Positions 15,713-23,763 of a stretch of DNA of 38,155 bases are shown one piece after another. The stretch spans positions 1 through 38,155 of the forward strand of contig JAJZPA010000008.1 of assembly GCA_021811425.1 (NCBI GenBank). The letters are read 5' to 3'. The position numbers and the translations under genes are program-made. Origin of the DNA: Bacillota bacterium (GTDB taxonomy: Bacteria; Bacillota; Desulfitobacteriia; Desulfitobacteriales; Desulfitobacteriaceae). The notes beneath the pieces were generated by a model. That model was not told the DNA's origin, did no database searches, and saw only the letters and a list, made by a program, of their open reading frames with translations. Numbering within the stretch: position 1 is the first letter of the stretch; every line of letters begins with the position of its first letter.

Positions 15713-16816
15713 ATGTTTAAGAAGGTTTCTGCTGTTTTGCTTGCGACCATGATGACAGTCACGCTGTTAGCCGGTTGTGGAAGCACTCCTAGCCCTGCGG
15801 GTTCAGGTGGTACGGCTGCTACTGCAGCTAAATTTAAGGTGGGAATGGTGACCGACTCCGGAACCATTGATGACAAATCGTTCAATCAGGGCACCTGGGA
15901 AGGGGTTCAAAAGGCTGGAAAAGAGTTCGGTCTGGAAACGAAATACTTAAAGCCAACTGGAACCACGGAAGCCGATTACCTCAAGGAAATCGGAAATCTT
16001 TATGATGCAGGCTATAAATTTATTGTTACCCCTGGGTTTAAGTTTTCAACAACTATTTTTCAAGCTCAGGACAAATATCAGGATGGTAAATTTGTAATTA
16101 TCGATGCGAGCCCTGCAGGAAAAGATGGTAAAGAAAGTATTAAACCGAATACCGTGGCGATTTTCTTTGCTGAACAAGAATCCGGATTTGTAGCCGGTGT
16201 GGCCACAGCCCTTCAATTAAAAGAAGGTGATGTCGGTTTCATCGGTGGTATGGAAATCCCACCGGTACAACATTATAACTGGGGCTTCCAACAAGGCATT
16301 AAATATGCGAATGACAATTTCAGTACCAAAATCAATATTAAACCTGAAAACGTTGTTTACCAGGGAACCTTTTCGGATGTCGCTGCAGGACAACAATTAG
16401 CAGCCCATATGTTTGATAGTGGCGTGAAAGCCGTATTTGCAGCGGCTGGTGGCGTCGGAGTGGGAGCTATCAATGAAGCGAAAGCTCGTGCCAAAGCCGG
16501 TAAACAAGCTTGGATCGTCGGTGTAGACGTTGACCAATTCAAGGATGGTATTTACGATGGGAGTAAATCAATTATTTTGACTTCCGCGATGAAGAAGATT
16601 GACATCGCTGCTTATGATATGATTAAAGCAGAAAAAGACGGAAAGTTCCCCGGCGGAAAATCAATGATCTTTAATTCCAAAAACAATGGTATCGGTATTC
16701 CTGATAAGAACCCCAATTTGAGCGCTGATGTCACGACGAAAGTGGCTGATGTATTCAAGAAGATTCAATCGGGTGACATTAAAGTTTCACCTGACAAGGG
16801 AAGTCTGATTAAATAA
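15713..16816 (+). CDS. bmpA: BmpA/Med-family nucleoside-binding lipoprotein
   Basis: A 367-residue substrate-binding lipoprotein. The N terminus has a short basic region, a hydrophobic stretch and the lipobox LLAGC with the lipidated Cys22. The mature part has the PBP1_BmpA signatures GMVTDSGTIDDKSFNQGTW and FVAGVATALQLKEGDVGFIGG, and the nucleoside-pocket-type segment AAAGGVGVGAINEAK. GGAGGT at 15701-15706 sets the ATG at 15713. In Bacillus yufN comes first in the operon; here the binding-protein gene is last, with its own 116-base leader. It captures nucleosides at the cell surface for the importer encoded upstream. Confidence 0.93.
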   Translation: MFKKVSAVLLATMMTVTLLAGCGSTPSPAGSGGTAATAAKFKVGMVTDSGTIDDKSFNQGTWEGVQKAGKEFGLETKYLKPTGTTEADYLKEIGNLYDAGYKFIVTPGFKFSTTIFQAQDKYQDGKFVIIDASPAGKDGKESIKPNTVAIFFAEQESGFVAGVATALQLKEGDVGFIGGMEIPPVQHYNWGFQQGIKYANDNFSTKINIKPENVVYQGTFSDVAAGQQLAAHMFDSGVKAVFAAAGGVGVGAINEAKARAKAGKQAWIVGVDVDQFKDGIYDGSKSIILTSAMKKIDIAAYDMIKAEKDGKFPGGKSMIFNSKNNGIGIPDKNPNLSADVTTKVADVFKKIQSGDIKVSPDKGSLIK

Positions 16817-16852
16817 GCGAATCGACAATGATATGTTGTAATTTAACCACCG

Positions 16853-16881
16853 AAAGGAGACGGGTTTCCGTCTCCTTTTTT
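16853..16881 (+). terminator. Rho-independent terminator after bmpA
   Basis: AAAGGAGACGG (16853-16863) and CCGTCTCCTTT (16868-16878) form a perfect 11-base stem with a four-base loop and a T-run to 16881. It closes the purine region. Confidence 0.95.
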
Positions 16882-16898
16882 GTACCAATCAGAATGTA

Positions 16899-16984
16899 TA
16901 ACTTTCGGGTGGCATAAGTGCAACTTGGCGGCCGCCGTCGCCAAAGGCTTGGCGCCAGCCAAGTTTTCTTTATGGTGCGCCACC
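16899..16984. repeat. Palindromic dispersed repeat element, long copy
   Basis: GGTGGC (16908-16913) pairs with GCCACC (16979-16984), and AACTTGGC (16922-16929) with GCCAAGTT (16958-16965), giving an ~80-base interrupted palindrome. Its arms resemble the sequence at 3306-3350. The gap 16817-17164 contains the terminator, this element and about 180 bases in which I see nothing definite. Confidence 0.55.
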
Positions 16985-17164
16985 TTACCTTAAGCGATCT
17001 GTAAAATAGAACGGTTTCAATAAAATCCCATCCCGTTTGAACTGGATGAGTGGTCTAAGACACCATGAGCGTCAGGAATGGGCCATAAACAGTTTGCCAA
17101 AGTGGTTGAGGGATTGTAAGATGAGGATGAGTTTTGCCGGAGATTTTAACGAAGGGGTAGGAAG

Positions 17165-18529
17165 ATGAAGGAGTATGGAGCAGTGGCTGAACCATTTAAA
17201 GAGCTGAGCCTCAGGGTTACCAGCCTGACGGTCTATGGTAATGTAAGGAACGATGAGGTCGTTTCGGCTCTGCAGGAACTACTGGAAGCGATCGGGAAGA
17301 CTGAGTTTGAGGTGCTTTACAAATGTTATCACCGCTTTTGCAGCTTGGCGGTTACGCACAATTGGCCGGAGTACTTCGCACGTCTGATTCTAGAAGATGA
17401 AAATCCGTTTAGTAGGAGAGCGGCTCAAAGGGGACGGGAGGGCTTAAACCCCTCTTTGTGGGCTTTGACGGTTCGCGATTTAGAGGTGTGTCGAGCGCTT
17501 GGAGCGGTAAGTTCAGGTGAGATCAAAGCGGTCGCAACCAGGCTTTTTGCTTCAGAAGTGGGTCAGAGCTCACTAGCTCCGGAATATTGGCCAGAATGGG
17601 AACGGGCCGGGGGAGATGAAGAGGATCTATCCCAGAAAGGGAAGCATTTCTGGCATAAAGATGTCTATCAAAAGGCCTTACACTACGCGATCGGCAAGGG
17701 TACAGCAGAAGAAAGGGGGGCTGTCCTTGCAGACTACCATCATCTTTTGGGGTATGGGGTGCTCGGGCCGTATGTCGCGTTCCGCTGGCGGGGTGAGGTG
17801 GAATATTTGGAGGGAATTGCCGAGCCGGATCCGGTACAGCGGGAGCAACTGATCGGGCTTGACCGCGAGCTTGCACTCATTGCCGAAAATACGAAATATT
17901 TTCTTGCCGGCCATGCTGCCAACAACATGATCTTATATGGCAATCGGGGAACCGGAAAATCCTCAGCCGTCAAATCCTTGCTCGAAAGCTATGGCGATCA
18001 GGGACTGCGCCTTGTTGAACTGGCCAAGGGAGATTTGGGTGATTTTCCTAAAGTGGTTCGGATACTCTCCGGACGCCCGCAAAAGTTTATCATTTTCGTG
18101 GATGATCTCTCCTTTGATGATACCGAACCTGAGTATAAAGCTCTGAAGACGGTGTTAGAGGGAGGCTTGGAAGCCAAACCGGGTAATGTCTTGATTTATG
18201 CGACGTCAAACCGCCGCCACCTGATTCGGGAGAATTTCTCCGACCGACAGGGGGATGAGATCCACGTGCGAGACACCGTAGAAGAAAAACTCTCCCTGGC
18301 GGATCGTTTTGGGATTACAGTGACCTTCCCCTCGCCTGACCAAGAGGGCTATCTCGGCATCGTGCAGGGACTCGCGGATCAGAGAGGGCTTACGGTCGCT
18401 CCAGATGAACTTCGGCGTTTGGCCTTGCGCTGGGAAATGATGCACAATGGGCGCTCGGGACGGACGGCCCGGCAATTCATCGATTATCTGGAGGCTTGCT
18501 TGGCTAGTCCAGACTGCCAGCAGGGGTAA
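17165..18529 (+). CDS. DUF815-family AAA-like ATPase
   Basis: A 454-residue protein. The C-terminal half is the DUF815 ATPase: Walker A GNRGTGKSSAVKSLL (about residues 259-273), Walker B KFIIFVDDLSFDD (about residues 305-317), and the conserved YATSNRRHLIRENFSDR segment with a likely sensor asparagine and arginine finger. The N-terminal ~200 residues are a helical region seen in Firmicutes versions. GAAGGGGTAGG precedes the ATG. The biological role of this family is not established. It has no operon partner here: the next gene is Hsp20, 194 bases on. Confidence 0.85.
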   Translation: MKEYGAVAEPFKELSLRVTSLTVYGNVRNDEVVSALQELLEAIGKTEFEVLYKCYHRFCSLAVTHNWPEYFARLILEDENPFSRRAAQRGREGLNPSLWALTVRDLEVCRALGAVSSGEIKAVATRLFASEVGQSSLAPEYWPEWERAGGDEEDLSQKGKHFWHKDVYQKALHYAIGKGTAEERGAVLADYHHLLGYGVLGPYVAFRWRGEVEYLEGIAEPDPVQREQLIGLDRELALIAENTKYFLAGHAANNMILYGNRGTGKSSAVKSLLESYGDQGLRLVELAKGDLGDFPKVVRILSGRPQKFIIFVDDLSFDDTEPEYKALKTVLEGGLEAKPGNVLIYATSNRRHLIRENFSDRQGDEIHVRDTVEEKLSLADRFGITVTFPSPDQEGYLGIVQGLADQRGLTVAPDELRRLALRWEMMHNGRSGRTARQFIDYLEACLASPDCQQG

Positions 18530-18723
18530 CCCACGGAAAGGTAAGGGCGCTTCTGAACGCCAAAAAGACTTTGCGGTTTGTTTAGGAGAAAATTTGAGGG
18601 AATAAGCATAAATGGGTTAAAGCTAGCCATACTACATATTGGCTTCAGGTGGAGATGCTGTTCCACTGGTAGAGGTAGGCGTCTCGAACGAGGATGAAAA
18701 AAGCTGATCGAGGTGAGGTATGT

Positions 18724-19152
18724 ATGGCATTGATTCCTTATGATCCATTCCGTATGCTAGAACCGGTGTGGAATGAGATGGATCGGTTTTGGCGCAATAA
18801 ACGGGAGGATTGGTCTGAATGGCTTTATCGAGTTGACGTCGAGGAAACGAAGGATAAGGTCATCGTGACCGCTGAAATTCCGGGGATTGAGCAGCAAGAA
18901 GATCTTCATATCGAGCTTAATGAGGATGTCTTGACTATCCGGGGAGAGGTCAAAAAAGGTGTGATCACGGACGAAGGGCGAATTTCCCGACATGCAGAGC
19001 GCTATTACGGGCAGTTTGCCCGGACGGTTTCCCTACCAGCCCGGGTCAAAACGGACGGAGCCCATGCGAGTTATAAAAACGGGTTACTCGAACTGTCCTT
19101 TTTAAAGGACAACCACCCGGCCGCCCGAACGATTGAAGTAGATTTTCATTAA
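18724..19152 (+). CDS. Small heat shock protein (Hsp20/alpha-crystallin family)
   Basis: A 142-residue holdase chaperone. The alpha-crystallin domain runs from about residue 35 to the end, with YRVDVEETKDKVIVTAEIPGI, the GLLELSFLK strand near the C terminus and RHAERYYGQFARTVSLPARV before it. The frame opens at 18694, but GAGGTGAGG at 18709-18717 and the MALIPYDPF start, usual for Clostridia Hsp20, select the ATG at 18724. The C-terminal I-X-I motif is not obvious. No CIRCE element was seen upstream. Confidence 0.93.
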   Translation: MALIPYDPFRMLEPVWNEMDRFWRNKREDWSEWLYRVDVEETKDKVIVTAEIPGIEQQEDLHIELNEDVLTIRGEVKKGVITDEGRISRHAERYYGQFARTVSLPARVKTDGAHASYKNGLLELSFLKDNHPAARTIEVDFH

Positions 19153-19172
19153 GTGTCGGTGCGAGGTTTGAC

Positions 19173-19199
19173 AAAAGGCAGCTGCAGCTGCCTTTTGTT
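19173..19199 (+). terminator. Rho-independent terminator after hsp20
   Basis: AAAAGGCAGC (19173-19182) and GCTGCCTTTT (19187-19196) form a perfect ten-base stem with loop TGCA, ending in TTTTGTTTT. Confidence 0.93.
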
Positions 19200-19324
19200 T
19201 TGGCCCAAACCCCAGTTTAAAGGTGGCAAGGAAGAGGTTCAAGGTATTCTAAAGCGAGCGGAACAGGCATAAGAAGGTAATGCAACCGCAGCAAAAGGCA
19301 TTGCGAATGTGAGGAGGATCGAGT

Positions 19325-20083
19325 GTGCAAGCAGCGTTACCGATTACTCAGCCTTTACGGCTCCCAACGTATAGCGTCGCGGCTATCGTTCTGACGAGCT
19401 TGATGGTCGTCCCGGCACCTGGAAATTCAGCTTTGCCAGCGGAGGTGTTGGTTTCTGAACCCATTCGCGTAGAGTCAATGGAAGAGGGGGAGGGATGGCC
19501 TTTAGCTGAGGCGAAGGAACGGTCTGCAACAGAAGTGGCTAAAGCAGAGTTTTTGGCGAAATCAGAGAGGGGGTCACCCCAGTTGACGCGGGGTGAGCCA
19601 GTCGTAGAAGGAAAAACGAACAGCCAAACGGATTTGCCTGAAGACTCGAAGATCAGTGCTACAACGATGGTGGCTGATAGTGTGAAGGCGAAAGCGAATG
19701 CGAATATAGCTGCGCAAAAAGAGGCGCGTGCCCTGATCGTTCAGCACGCGCTTAGTTGGCGAGGAGTCCCTTATGCTTGGGGGGGAGAAAGCCGGGCAGG
19801 TATTGATTGTTCGGCATTGGTGCAAACGGTTTACCGAAAAGCGGGGGTGGAGATGCCCCGAACCTCTTATGAGCAGTTTCGCATGGGAGTGGGCTTGCCT
19901 AAGAATCAGCTTTTACCGGGAGATTTGGTGTTCTTCAGTACCAATGGCCCCGGGGCAAGTCATGTGGGTATTTATTTAGGGGAGCAGAAGTTTATCTCGG
20001 CAACGAGTCACAGGGTTGAAATCCAATCCTTAGACACTCTTTACTGGAAAAGAGCTTACCGGGGAAGCCGACGGACTATCTGA
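19325..20083 (+). CDS. Secreted NlpC/P60 cell-wall hydrolase
   Basis: A 252-residue protein with a C-terminal NlpC/P60 peptidase domain (about residues 140-252). The catalytic cysteine lies in AGIDCSALVQTVYRKAG and the histidine in ASHVGIYLGE; WRGVPYAWGG is the usual lead-in. The N terminus has a hydrophobic stretch (SVAAIVLTSLMVV) consistent with a signal peptide or anchor. A charged, Glu/Lys/Ala-rich linker of about 100 residues follows, with no SH3 or LysM repeat visible. It should cleave peptidoglycan stem peptides (gamma-D-Glu-diamino acid bonds). The start is GTG at 19325 with GAGGAGG at 19311-19317. Its stop is three bases from the convergent spore protein stop. Confidence 0.9.
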   Translation: MQAALPITQPLRLPTYSVAAIVLTSLMVVPAPGNSALPAEVLVSEPIRVESMEEGEGWPLAEAKERSATEVAKAEFLAKSERGSPQLTRGEPVVEGKTNSQTDLPEDSKISATTMVADSVKAKANANIAAQKEARALIVQHALSWRGVPYAWGGESRAGIDCSALVQTVYRKAGVEMPRTSYEQFRMGVGLPKNQLLPGDLVFFSTNGPGASHVGIYLGEQKFISATSHRVEIQSLDTLYWKRAYRGSRRTI

Positions 20084-20086
20084 GTC

Positions 20087-20260
20087 CTAGCTCTTCATGT
20101 TTCGCTCCGCCATTTGGATGGCTGTCTTTACCATATTTCCGCAGTCCCGTGAGGACACGCCTCCAAACCCTTCTTGGTGCAGGGTGTTGGCGAATCCGAG
20201 TTGTTGGGCGATTTGTTCCTTAAGGGTCTCAGACATAACGCTTTTACGACGTCTTGACAT
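20087..20260 (-). CDS. Small acid-soluble spore protein, alpha/beta type (divergent)
   Basis: A 57-residue protein on the minus strand. LKEQIAQQLGF, FGGVSSRDCGNMVKTAIQMAER and the overall spacing fit alpha/beta-type SASPs, which coat spore DNA. The longer frame starts at 20305, but GGAGG (plus-strand complement at 20268-20272) places the start at the ATG ending at 20260, giving MSRRRKS. It differs from the classic family in two ways: the EIASEF-like GPR protease site is replaced by EQIAQQ, and there is a cysteine in the conserved C-terminal block. It is direct evidence for endospore formation. Confidence 0.85.
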   Translation of the reverse strand: MSRRRKSVMSETLKEQIAQQLGFANTLHQEGFGGVSSRDCGNMVKTAIQMAERNMKS

Positions 20261-20458
20261 ATCTTTTCCTCCTTCCAACGTTGACTCGAATTCAGATAGG
20301 TGCATTTATAGTTTGACTCGGCAGAAAAGGAATATGTGGGAATCGGAAAAAAACAAATTACCGATTCAGGAATCCCTTTCCTATTTTTGCAGGATAGATC
20401 TCGCGAGTCTTTTTGTTTTCTCGTGTCATAGTACAAAAAATGTTGTTTGCAATGTGTA

Positions 20459-20487
20459 TTGACGTTTGGCGAGATTGCCTTTATAAT
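20459..20487 (+). promoter_or_regulatory. Sigma-A promoter of the serine operon
   Basis: TTGACG at 20459-20464 and TATAAT at 20482-20487 with a 17-base spacer. The predicted transcript start near 20494 gives a ~400-base leader containing the T-box. Confidence 0.9.
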
Positions 20488-20683
20488 AAGGGGTAAGTTG
20501 AATAGGTGAATGCGTTGATGGGAAAGTCAAGTGTAGAGGTTCTTAGAGAGCTGGCGGTTGGTGCAAGCTAGTGAATCCAGCACGAGATTCCGTCCCGGAG
20601 CAGCTGATGAGGAATTGGCCGGGTTCGCCCGATATAGCGATCAGAGTTGGCCTTAACGGCAACATGGGTGGCAACGCGGGAGT

Positions 20684-20720
20684 ACCTCTCGTCCCTTTCG
20701 GGATGAGAGGTTTTATGTTT
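20684..20720 (+). terminator. T-box terminator 1
   Basis: ACCTCTCGTCCC (20684-20695) pairs with GGGATGAGAGGT (20700-20711), 12 positions with one G-U, loop TTTC, followed by TTTATGTTT. Confidence 0.85.
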
Positions 20721-20787
20721 TGCGTTGGGAATTCCTACCTAGTTTACCGAGCGGGCTGTGATTGGGTGGCACCGCGGATGAAAAAAA

Positions 20788-20816
20788 CCGCCCCATAGTT
20801 GGGGTGGATTTTTTTT
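20788..20816 (+). terminator. T-box terminator 2
   Basis: CCGCCCCA (20788-20795) pairs with TGGGGTGG (20800-20807), followed by eight T from 20809. An A-run at 20781-20787 precedes it, so the stem can extend into the T-run. Confidence 0.88.
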
Positions 20817-20893
20817 GCCCAAAACAGGATCGCAGTGTACGCCATGACGGGTTGGCGTTGACAAAAGCTTTGGATTAAAAGGAGGAGATTTTC

Positions 20894-22045
20894 ATGTTGT
20901 TAAAACCCTATCTTATGGTTCCGGGGCCGACGGCTGTGCCGGAGCGGATCCTTCAGGCTATGCATCGCCCGATGATCAATCACCGGGGCCCGCAGTATGA
21001 GGAGATGTTTAGACGGATTTCGGAAGGCTTAAAGCGGGTGTTTAAAACCCAATCCGATGTTCTGACGTTCCCGGCGGCTGGAACAGGGGCATTGGAGGCC
21101 GCTATCGTTAATACGTTGTCGCCCGGAGATTTGGTGCTCTCGGTCAGTACAGGGGTGTTTGGGGATCGTTTTGCCGAGATTGCCGGACGCTTTGGGGCTC
21201 AGGTGGAAAAGCTGGAGTTTCCTTGGGGAGAGGGAGCACAACCCGAGGCACTGGCCGAAAGACTGGCCCGCGATAGCGAGCGAGCGATCAAAGCGATTTT
21301 ACTGACTCATAATGAAACATCAACTGGGGTGACCAATAATATTCAGGCCTTGGCCAAGGCCAAAGGAGATCATCCCGCTCTTATCCTTGTCGATGCGGTG
21401 AGTGCCCTGGCGGCTATAAATTTGGAGATGGATGCTTGGGGGCTCGATGTGGTGGTGACCGGTGCCCAGAAGGCTTTGATGCTCCCTCCAGGGCTAGGGT
21501 TCGTCGCCATGAACGAACGGGCTTGGGAAGCCCACAGCCGGGCGAAAATGCCGAAGTTTTACTGGGATGCCCAAGCGGTCAAGAAATCCCTGGGCAAAGG
21601 ACAGAATCCCTATACCCCTCCGGTGAGCCTCATTTTTGGCCTGGATGAAGCCTTAAAGATGATTGATGAAGAAGGGCTGGAGAACGTATTTGCCCGGCAC
21701 TGTTTACTACGGGATGCGCTGCGGGTCGGGCTGAAGGCCCAGGGGCTTAAGCTTCTGGCGGGCGATGAGGATGCTTCCCCGGCAGTGACGGCGGTACTCG
21801 TCCCGGAAGGGATGGAGGGAAAAGCCATCCAAAAGATGATGCGGGAAACCTACGGCATTACTCTCGCGGGAGGTCAGAAGAAATTGGAGAATAAGATAAT
21901 ACGTATCGGTCATGTGGGGTATGTGGCGGCAACCGATATTCTAGTCACGCTTTCTGTATTGGATATGGCTTTAACGAAGCTGGGCCTTTCGATTAAGCTT
22001 GGGGCCTCAGTAAAAGCAGCACAAGAAATGTTAATGGAGGGATAA
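20894..22045 (+). CDS. Class V aminotransferase, probable phosphoserine/serine-pyruvate type
   Basis: A 383-residue PLP enzyme of the alanine-glyoxylate/serine-pyruvate aminotransferase family. The PLP lysine is in VVTGAQKALMLPPG (about residue 192), preceded by LILVDAVSALAAI with the PLP-ring aspartate; MVPGPTAVPERIL is the usual N-terminal motif. It follows a serine T-box and is four bases before serA, with no serC in the window, so it probably makes phosphoserine from 3-phosphohydroxypyruvate, as proposed for similar serA-linked aminotransferases. Alanine-glyoxylate or serine-pyruvate exchange is the alternative. AAAGGAGGAG precedes the ATG. Confidence 0.88.
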   Translation: MLLKPYLMVPGPTAVPERILQAMHRPMINHRGPQYEEMFRRISEGLKRVFKTQSDVLTFPAAGTGALEAAIVNTLSPGDLVLSVSTGVFGDRFAEIAGRFGAQVEKLEFPWGEGAQPEALAERLARDSERAIKAILLTHNETSTGVTNNIQALAKAKGDHPALILVDAVSALAAINLEMDAWGLDVVVTGAQKALMLPPGLGFVAMNERAWEAHSRAKMPKFYWDAQAVKKSLGKGQNPYTPPVSLIFGLDEALKMIDEEGLENVFARHCLLRDALRVGLKAQGLKLLAGDEDASPAVTAVLVPEGMEGKAIQKMMRETYGITLAGGQKKLENKIIRIGHVGYVAATDILVTLSVLDMALTKLGLSIKLGASVKAAQEMLMEG

Positions 22046-22048
22046 ACG

Positions 22049-23635
22049 ATGCGCATTTTAGTAACCGATAAAGTTTCCGAACATGGAGTCGAGATTCTAA
22101 GAGCGGAACATGATGTCGATGTCAAAAATAATCTAACCTCTGAGGAACTTTTAAATATCATTGCAGCGTATGACGCTTTAGTCGTGCGCAGCGAGACCAA
22201 GGTAACCAAGGGTGTGCTGGAAATAGCCGTAAATTTGAAGGTTGTGGGGCGGGCCGGGGTTGGAGTCGATAATATCGATGTTCCTGCGGCCACGAAGAAA
22301 GGCGTAATTGTCCTCAATGCCCCGGATGGGAACACGGTGGCAGCTACGGAACATACCGTGGCTCTGATGCTGGCTTTGGCTCGCAACATTCCTCAGGCCT
22401 ACCGTTCGCTGAAAGAAGGAAAATGGGAACGGAGCAAGTTTGTAGGCGTTGAGATGAGAGGAAAGACTTTAGGTGTCATTGGTCTGGGCCGCATCGGAAC
22501 AGGGGTTGCTAAGCGGGCGTTGGCCTTCGAGATGAATATTTTGGCCTATGACCCTTATTTGAGCGATGAGCGGGCCAAGGATCTAGGAGTGGAATTAGCT
22601 GATCTGGATGAGATCTATCGGCGTGCGGACTTTTTGACCCTCCACCTCCCCTTGACAGCAGAGACTAAGTATCTTGTCAATCGCGAAGCCTTTGCCAAGA
22701 TGAAAAAGGGAATCAGGATTGTCCAATGCGCCCGCGGCGGGATCATTGAAGAACAAGCCTTGATCGAAGCCCTGCACGAAGGAATTGTCGCTGGGGCTGC
22801 GATCGATGTGTTTGAGAAAGAGCCTGTCGACCCGGAGAACCCACTTTTCACCATGGAGCAAGTGATTTTCACCCCGCACTTGGGTGCATCCACGAAAGAA
22901 GCCCAGGTGGGTGTGGCGGTGGATGTGGCTGAAGGTGTCCTCACGGCTCTCCGGGGGGAACCTGTTTCGACGGCCGTGAATTTGGCTCCGATTTCTCCGC
23001 AAGTGCTCAAATTCATTCGACCGTACCTCGATTTGGTTAAGAAAATGGGAAATTTGGCCGTGCATTTGGCCGAAGGCCGGATTCATACCATCGAAGCGCT
23101 TTACAATGGGGATATCGGGGAAGTGGATACGAAAATGCTTACTTTGGCAGCGCTGACCGGGGTACTCAACCCGATCCTGCAAGAGGATGTGAACATCGTT
23201 AATGCGCAGACGCTGGCCAAGGCGCGTGGGGTGAAGGTCAGAGAGATCAAGAGCCAAGAGACGGAGAACTTTGCCAATGAAATTACCCTGCGAGTGGTGA
23301 CGGACAAACGTGAACATCGGGTCACAGGGGCTTTGTTTGGCAGGGCGGAAGGGCGGATCGTGATGATCGACGGCCATCGGGTGGATGTTGAGCCACAGGG
23401 CTGGCTATTAATCGCCCCACATATTGACCATCCTGGGATGGTGGGCAAGCTCGGAACCGTCCTCGGAGAAAACCAGATTAACATCACGGGGATGCAGGTT
23501 GGCCGTACCGAAGAAGCTGGTACCAACATTATGGTCTTAGGCATTGACCAGGAGATTCCCAATGCGGCGCTTCTCAAGATCAGGGCTCTGGATGGCATTC
23601 TAGGAACGCGTTTGGTTAAGTTCGCTGAAAGCTAA
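22049..23635 (+). CDS. serA: D-3-phosphoglycerate dehydrogenase
   Basis: A 528-residue long-form SerA, the first enzyme of serine synthesis (3-phosphoglycerate to 3-phosphohydroxypyruvate with NAD). The catalytic/NAD part has VGRAGVGVDNID, the Rossmann motif GLGRIGTGVAKRA, the catalytic arginine in CARGGIIEEQAL, a glutamate in FEKEPVDPENPL and a histidine in TPHLGASTKEAQ. The intervening (ASB) domain spans about residues 315-450. A C-terminal ACT domain (HPGMVGKLGTVLGENQINI) should bind serine for feedback control. It is cotranscribed with the aminotransferase under the T-box. Confidence 0.97.
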   Translation: MRILVTDKVSEHGVEILRAEHDVDVKNNLTSEELLNIIAAYDALVVRSETKVTKGVLEIAVNLKVVGRAGVGVDNIDVPAATKKGVIVLNAPDGNTVAATEHTVALMLALARNIPQAYRSLKEGKWERSKFVGVEMRGKTLGVIGLGRIGTGVAKRALAFEMNILAYDPYLSDERAKDLGVELADLDEIYRRADFLTLHLPLTAETKYLVNREAFAKMKKGIRIVQCARGGIIEEQALIEALHEGIVAGAAIDVFEKEPVDPENPLFTMEQVIFTPHLGASTKEAQVGVAVDVAEGVLTALRGEPVSTAVNLAPISPQVLKFIRPYLDLVKKMGNLAVHLAEGRIHTIEALYNGDIGEVDTKMLTLAALTGVLNPILQEDVNIVNAQTLAKARGVKVREIKSQETENFANEITLRVVTDKREHRVTGALFGRAEGRIVMIDGHRVDVEPQGWLLIAPHIDHPGMVGKLGTVLGENQINITGMQVGRTEEAGTNIMVLGIDQEIPNAALLKIRALDGILGTRLVKFAES

Positions 23636-23646
23636 GGTCAACTCCG

Positions 23647-23680
23647 AAAATATGCGCGCTGAATGCCCGCGCATATTTTT
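23647..23680 (+). terminator. Rho-independent terminator after serA
   Basis: AAAATATGCGCG (23647-23658) pairs with CGCGCATATTTT (23668-23679), 12 bases, nine-base loop, T-run at the end. Expression of the next gene may need read-through or its own promoter. Confidence 0.88.
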
Positions 23681-23763
23681 CACTCTTTGCTGGTGACCGC
23701 CAGTGACATGGATGGCTGGTAACAGAACTAGAGGTTCCCGAGAGGACAGGGAGGAGAGGAAAT

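Larger units (their letters stand above)
20494..20816 (+). promoter_or_regulatory. T-box leader with two antiterminator/terminator modules (tRNA-Ser predicted)
   Basis: The 5' part (about 20515-20615) has Stem I features, including AGAGAG and GGTTGGTGCAAGC (20554-20566) closed by CTGGC/GCTAG. The first T-box is GGGTGGCAACGCGGG (20666-20680). The second is GGGTGGCACCGCGG (20764-20777). Both have TGGC, whose last base pairs with a G discriminator, as in tRNA-Ser. Only about 50 bases separate the first terminator from the second T-box, too few for another Stem I. The specifier is not certain; TCC at 20576-20578 or 20589-20591 and AGC at 20579-20581 are all Ser codons in the right region. Uncharged tRNA-Ser should raise expression of the downstream serine genes. 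Confidence 0.88.

Noticed and set aside
18580-18603. Possible sigma-B-like promoter before hsp20 (GTTTAG, 12 bases, GGGAAT)
   Set aside because: Spacing is at the edge of the consensus and this group of Clostridia is not expected to have sigma-B; support is too thin.
20340-20367. Inverted repeat GAATCGG/CCGATTC between the spore gene and the serine promoter
   Set aside because: Seven-base arms with a 14-base A-rich loop; it lacks a T-run and has no clear link to either promoter.
20571-20798. 75-residue open frame in the T-box leader
   Set aside because: It runs through both T-box modules and the first terminator; conserved RNA elements explain the sequence.
22595-23377. 260-residue minus-strand open frame inside serA
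   Set aside because: It is antisense to a highly conserved gene and shows no motifs; long antisense frames are expected at this base composition.
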